64,000 nucleotides of DNA, taken from the NCBI GenBank assembly GCA_026120035.1, contig JALRME010000004.1, positions 806,001-870,000 on the forward strand, given 5' to 3'. This DNA is from Coleophoma eucalyptorum (lineage: Eukaryota > Ascomycota > Leotiomycetes > Helotiales > Dermateaceae). The position numbers and the translations under genes are program-made. Positions 59,155 through 64,000 of the stretch are shown piece after piece; position 1 is the first letter of the stretch; each line of letters opens with the position of its first letter. Below the pieces are notes generated by a model. It was not told the origin of the DNA. It did no database searches and saw nothing but the letters and a program-made list of their open reading frames with translations.

Positions 59155-61095
59155 TCAAACATTCGATGTGCTGTTGCTTCCTTTCTCTCCAATGACAACT
59201 GCGTGCTCTTGTTCCTGCTGAGTTGCCGGCTCTGAAACAACACCGTCAATTATCATGTGCTGATTGTCCTCCTCATCAACCCTTGCTTCAAACGTCTCTC
59301 CAACGCCATCACCGCCCCTCACTTTCCAGACCATGCAAATCACATAATAGGCCAGAGAGCCCATCACAAAACTCAGAACCCAACCCAGGGAGTACATGTG
59401 TGTTGCAGCAGGGGCAATGTTATACCCAAAGCTAGCAACAAAGCCGGGCAGTGGCAGAAGAAAGCCGATGACGAAGGCTGCAAAAGCACGGAGGTTGAAG
59501 CCACGGAAATATGAGTATCTCGAATAGCCAGAAAGAGAATACATGTCTTTGAGGTCCATGTTTCCTTTCCGAACGATGAAATAGTCCACGATCATGATTC
59601 CGACAACCGGGCCTTGGAAGATCGAATAGCCACCCAAGAAGTTCAGAAATCCATTCGCGGTTGCTACTATGCGCCAGGGCACAATAGCAAAAGCAATGAT
59701 GAGACAGATGAATTGCCCACGGATGATGTTAATATATCTTGGGGCTAGGCACGTCACGTCAGCTGCAAATGGTGTGATATTGCAGGCGATTGACGTCCCT
59801 AGTGTAGCGAAGGCGAATGATGCTGATGCGAAGAAGACTCCCGCTCGAGCTTTAGACGAGTAGCTTTCTGAGAGGATACCATTCAGGAGGTCGTAGGGAT
59901 TCCAGTATGCTGTTCCGTACATATTTTTTACAGCTGACTTTATTTCATTAGTGTCGATATGTAATTGTGTTTGGATACACTGACTGTTGTTATCACTCCA
60001 AAAGCTGCACATAATGTCTGAGCTAAGGGGAGTGCAAATGCCTGCCCGTAAAACTGCGCATTTCTGGTCTTAGAATATCGAGCCAGATCTGGAACGGTCA
60101 CTAGAAGGGCAGAGTTTGCACCCATGACTGAGTTGAATTGTCCTACAATTCCCCATGCAAAGACGGCTGAGGAAGTTTTCACAGAAGGATCAACAAGTTT
60201 GGACGCGGAGACTCCGCCATTCGCTGTTGTAGACCAGATGACAAGGCCAAGACCGGCTAGTGGTAAAATAACTGATTTAAGTGTGAACAAGTGTCGGATC
60301 TTGGTCGTATGGATGAACATGAACGGGATGGTGAATAGAAATGCAAAAAAGAAGCCAACCATTGTTTGGGTGGTGGTATGTTGGCTCTTCACAATTGTTA
60401 GCCGAAGCAGATGGCAAGGAATACGAAGATACACTTACTGCTGGAATACGGTTCGGGATCCTGTTCCACCCAGGGAAAATGCATCGCAGACAGATAGAGA
60501 TAAACTGCCCTTCGTAGTACATTTGTACACCTGCCTATTTATATCAATTAGTATATCAAACAGATTATTATTCCTGTATTGACTTACCCAAATTATGCCA
60601 AGTATAGCTCTCAGTATAACCACAAAGTATGAACCGAAAATCCCAAAAGTCACTCTGGACAATACTGGGTAACCAATATGGTAGCGAGATGCAGCTCTGC
60701 CATTGAGACAGATTACCACAGCGGACAGAATATTTGCAAATACGACCACCAGCATGGCGTCGCGAATTGTGGCCCCCAGCGCAATCATTGAGGATCCGAT
60801 GGACCAAGTGGAGACAGCCCATGATTCACTCCACCTAAATGCAGAGGGAAGTCAGTAATTAGTTTACAATGAGGGGAGTTTGAGACACGGCGTACCAATA
60901 AGCGAAGAAATTCCATGTTGTCCAAGTCTGCCTTTCTGGAGGTGAGGGAAGAAGATCTTCATTCACAAGAATAGAAGTTGAGCTTTCCAATATAATGGCT
61001 TCATGGAAAGCGTTGAACGATGTAAAAGCATGTTTGAAATTCTGAAGTCGTGACGTTTTGGGTTCACTGCTATCGTACGAACTCGAACCCGGCAT
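59155..61095 (-). CDS. NCS1-family permease (Fur-type: uracil/allantoin/uridine-like)
   Basis: Five exons on the minus strand (61095-60896, 60834-60588, 60534-60439, 60386-59981, 59933-59155) close to 575 residues. Landmarks of the nucleobase:cation symporter-1 family are WSESWAVSTWSIGSSMIALG at the first helix, GYPVLSRVTFGIFGSYF, AGVQMYYEGQF, VPDLARYSKTR, and near the end GPVVGIMIVDYFIVRKGNMDL with YSYFRGFNLRAFAAF. Fungal Fur-type members import uracil, allantoin, uridine, hydantoin or nicotinamide riboside across the plasma membrane. The exact substrate cannot be told; the uncommon EGQF in the third helix sets it apart. It is divergent from a lactonase gene with a 272-bp shared promoter carrying GATA motifs. 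Confidence 0.92.
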
Positions 61096-61367
61096 AATGG
61101 ATTTAGAAACTAGATCTTGGAGTGGCTGCTGAATTGTTTGACTCCACCGGCCTGGAGCTATTATTTATCACCGTCACCACTTACTCCTCTTTCATGAAGC
61201 ATATCTCAAAGGTGGGATATCTCGCTATCTTACGTGGGATGGACAATCAAAACCCTCCACCTGCCGACGACACCTTTGTGAAGAAAAAGGGTCGTTCTAA
61301 GATACCACCCTATATAATAACCTTATCGCAAACATAAGGAGGGTTTAAATCAGCAACGGGAATCAAG
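61096..61367. promoter_or_regulatory. divergent promoter of permease and lactonase with GATA motifs
   Basis: The 272-bp spacer holds TTATCA (61165), CTATCT (61225) and TTATCG (61323), all fitting HGATAR on the reverse strand. This is the binding pattern of nitrogen-regulatory GATA factors. It probably drives both genes. Binding is inferred only. Confidence 0.45.
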
Positions 61368-62492
61368 ATGTCAGGCCCCCTGGAGACAATTGCTGGAGGC
61401 GATGTGTGGTACCGATGTGAACCGCAAATGGTTCTTGGCGAGGCTCCTATCTACCGAGCAAGTGACAGCACCGTAAGTCGAGTGCATAGTACTTTCGGGT
61501 AGAGCTACGGATATTTATCTGACCTTGTTCTATAGCTTCACTGGGTCGACTGTCTAGCTGAGCCAGCAAACCTTCAGATTCTTAAAGTAGACCCAGAGAC
61601 TGGGGACGCTATTGGCAAAGCAAAAATCATCGAACTTGCCGACAGTGTGACGGTTGCTTTCTTTCGCAAGAATGTTCCAGGCAGTTACATCTGTGCTTAC
61701 TATCAGGGCGTAGCTTTCCTTGACGAAGCAACGGGCAAGCTTGAGGTTGTAAAAGAGATCATTCCAACTTCTATGCGTGATGAACTAAGATTCAATGATG
61801 GTGGTGTTGACGCGAAAGGTCGGTTTTGGCTTGCTGAGATTGACAAAAAAGCTATGGCTTTTGGTCCAAATAACCTTCCAGAGAGCTACGGTGAACCCAA
61901 AGGACGACTGTGGAGATATGATCCAGATGGAACTCTGCACGAGATGGAGAAAGGCATTGTCTGTGGCAACGGATTGGCTTGGAGTCCCGACAACAAGACA
62001 AGTGGGTCACTGGCTCTGCAAAATTGGGCATTGCTAATGATACACAGTGTATTTCAATGACTCAGTTGCCATGATGGTTTTTGCCTACGATTTTGATTTG
62101 GAGAGTGGTTCGATCAGTAACAAGAGACTGCTGATTGATCGACGAACCACATATGGCGAGCCAGATGGGATGGTTGTGGAGTAAGTTGCATGACTTGACA
62201 AGTATTTCTCAGACTGACGATATGTAGTGTTGACGGGAACCTGTGGATTGCTGTATTTGCCTCAAATCGGGTAATGGTTTTCGATCCTCAAGGCAAGCAC
62301 TTGAAGGATATTGTCTTCTCGGCATACAATCCTGCATGCACGACATGGGGCGGCAAAGACTTTGATATTATCTTTGTTGCCTCGGGAAAAGATAGAAGCG
62401 TCACGGCCAAAGCCGATGATGAAGGCGGTCATATGTTCCGGTATAGAGAAAAGGGAGTCAAGGGCTCAGCAAAATTCGAATTTGCAGGGTAG
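61368..62492 (+). CDS. SMP-30/gluconolactonase-family lactonase
   Basis: Four exons (61368-61472, 61536-62001, 62048-62180, 62228-62492), 322 residues, the family's usual size. The divalent-metal residues of the SMP-30 beta-propeller are recognisable: Glu in LGEAPIYR, Asn in RFNDGGVDAKGRFW, Asn in CGNGLAWSPDN and Asp in GEPDGMVV. Repeating propeller blades such as GRLWRYDPDGTL and GNLWIAVFASNRVMVFDPQG follow. Members hydrolyse sugar lactones, but many fungal paralogs act on other cyclic esters. Divergence from an NCS1 permease and closeness to a regulator suggest a ring-opening step for an imported compound; that is inference. Confidence 0.92.
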
Positions 62493-62880
62493 ACGTCGCT
62501 AATAAACGAGACCCAATAGCCACATCTTGCCTTGACACATAGCCTTTATGATTGCAGAAGGACCGAGTAGAGCTATTCCAAAGGTACGCTGGTATTTAGG
62601 ATCCGGAAAATAATGAGACACTACAATCATGTCTATTCCAATTGAAAATTACGTTACAAAGCATCGTTGTCGCCAAGTAATTTGGACAAGGACTCAGGAT
62701 TAGCATTTTGATGTGACCCCCACGGTGTGCCCCCACGCCGGTTGTCAGACTCCACTCTCATCGCTCCGGATCAAAGGTAACTCCACAAGTTACCTCTTAC
62801 AATCAGATAGTATATCGATATCTCAAAGGAGAATGTAAATACCAATGCTATCAAAGTGCTCTGAGCCTACAGTCTTCGCC
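62493..62880. other. intergenic region upstream of C2H2 regulator
   Basis: 388 bases between the lactonase stop and the next start; presumed promoter. Nothing specific seen. Confidence 0.5.
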
Positions 62881-64000
62881 ATGTCAGATCTCGAAAATTC
62901 TCAACCGGATCAGAAGCGAACTTATCTATGTACGGATTGTGGCAAGAGCTTCCTGCGATCCGAGCATCTTTCTAGACATCGACTCAATCGTAAGAGATAA
63001 CAACCCTTCCAAGTGGCACAACTAAACATCTACCAGACCGTCCGAAACAAGTTTTTTCGTGCCCAAAATGCCCCAAGGAGTTTGTCCGATCCGATCTTCT
63101 CCAGCGGCATGCGAAACGACATGAGAAAGGGATGCATTACCGAAGCACGGGTGGTGTCGTGAAAGCAAAAGTCAAGCAAGACATCACGCGATGCCGAGAA
63201 GAAGAAGCTGTTGTTTTATCGAATCCCCAACCCTTGAGTCTAACGGACGATTTTTATCCGACTATAAGTGAATCGCATCCTTCGATTCAAGATCAAGAAG
63301 AATTCAATCAGACCCTTAGTGTTTTGAATGACAATCAAGGCAGCATGCTTGACCCATCTTTGCCATATGTCGAATTCGGCCTCGAGAAAGTCAATCCTTT
63401 GTTTTTTGATAGCACCACAGATCTCCAAGACATCCCTACAGATTTGGATTGGTTTTTTGAGGATGTACTCCAGAAGACACCATCAGCACACGAATCGGAA
63501 GGCATATCAGAGCCGGTCTTTTACCCGTTCTTGCCACAAGAGGACTTGAATGGAGATTCACAAAACGGAAACAGCCCGTGGTTTGCGATTTCGATTGATC
63601 TACGCAAGAGTCTGGCAGGTTTATCATCATATATTCTGAATAGTCCATGGTTTCTCCCAGAGAATTTGGCGGTTTTCTATGAGCTTTATTTCAATAATTA
63701 CCATCCTCACTTCCCAGTGTTTCATAGACCTACTATGATACCTAGTGAGATACCACCATTGCTACTCATGGCAATCGTAACACTAGGCTCTACGCTCTCG
63801 TCTGATGCTTCACTCTTCAACATCACCACCCAAATCCATGATTATTTCCGTTGGACTGTCTGCAGAAGCAAAGTGTTCGAACCACCGGCTCCTTTGTGGT
63901 GCTTGCAAGCACTGCTACTCATCCAAGCACATGGGAAGATGTTCTCATCAAGGAAACATCATGAACTAGCACATATCTTTCATGGAGCAATTATTACGCT
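62881..64000 (+). CDS. C2H2 zinc-finger plus fungal-specific domain transcription factor (3' end missing)
   Basis: Two exons are visible (62881-62989, 63037 to the window edge), about 357 residues so far, still open at 64000. Two tandem C2H2 fingers occupy residues 17-67: CTDCGKSF...HLSRHRLNH and CPKCPKEF...LLQRHAKRH, both with C-x2-C-x12-H-x3-H spacing. The intron splits the last His codon of finger 1. An acidic linker follows (LDWFFEDVLQ), then the start of the fungal-specific regulatory domain near residue 260 (FYELYFNNYHPHFPVFHRP, LLLMAIVTLGS). This double architecture is typical of nuclear fungal regulators of carbon and nitrogen use. It probably controls the adjacent lactonase and permease. 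Confidence 0.9.

Noticed and set aside
61122..61337. 71-codon plus-strand frame in the permease-lactonase promoter
   Set aside because: It occupies the shared promoter, has no ATG at its left end and no recognisable sequence.

Overview
The window looks like nuclear DNA of a filamentous ascomycete (Pezizomycotina; a leotiomycete would fit, but that is only an impression). The genes carry many short introns of about 45-130 bp with GT-AG borders and CTAAC-like branch sites. The families are fungal: Zn2Cys6 and C2H2 regulators with fungal-specific domains, P450s, DUF1752/DUF3295, and NCS1 and Dal5-type permeases. Two intron-bearing tRNA genes are present. I assembled each gene from splice sites and checked that the exon phases close; these models are inference without transcript support.

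Layout. Positions 1-17057 are almost empty: one conserved regulator-like gene (7988-9848) sits between about 8 kb and 7.2 kb of non-coding DNA. From 17 to 24 kb come a Dal5-type MFS transporter (-), tRNA-Ile, a beta-hydroxyacid dehydrogenase (+) and an Aro8-type aminotransferase (-). From 25 to 33 kb come a coiled-coil protein kinase, a RutA-type pyrimidine monooxygenase behind a cluster of GATA sites, tRNA-Arg, and a Zn2Cys6 regulator with a damaged-looking zinc cluster and a GC-AG intron. From 35 to 47.5 kb come a P450, a GPI-type cupredoxin, then the housekeeping block of lysyl-tRNA synthetase, COX15 and a SLC35-like sugar-nucleotide transporter, followed by an ACC-synthase-like aminotransferase. 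A 3.6 kb empty stretch precedes a giant serine-rich secreted repeat protein (51067-56159) that contains an assembly gap. The right end holds a CYP504-like P450, an NCS1 permease, an SMP-30-type lactonase divergent from it, and a C2H2/fungal-domain regulator cut by the window edge.

How they may work together. RutA opens the uracil ring in bacteria, so a RutA ortholog under several GATA (AreA/NIT2-type) sites suggests nitrogen-controlled pyrimidine use; no other Rut gene is in the window. The permease-lactonase-regulator trio, with GATA motifs in the shared promoter, looks like a small uptake-and-catabolism locus of unknown substrate. The aminotransferase, hydroxyacid dehydrogenase and MFS genes could link an amino acid to a 2-oxo acid and a hydroxy acid with transport, but this rests on proximity only.
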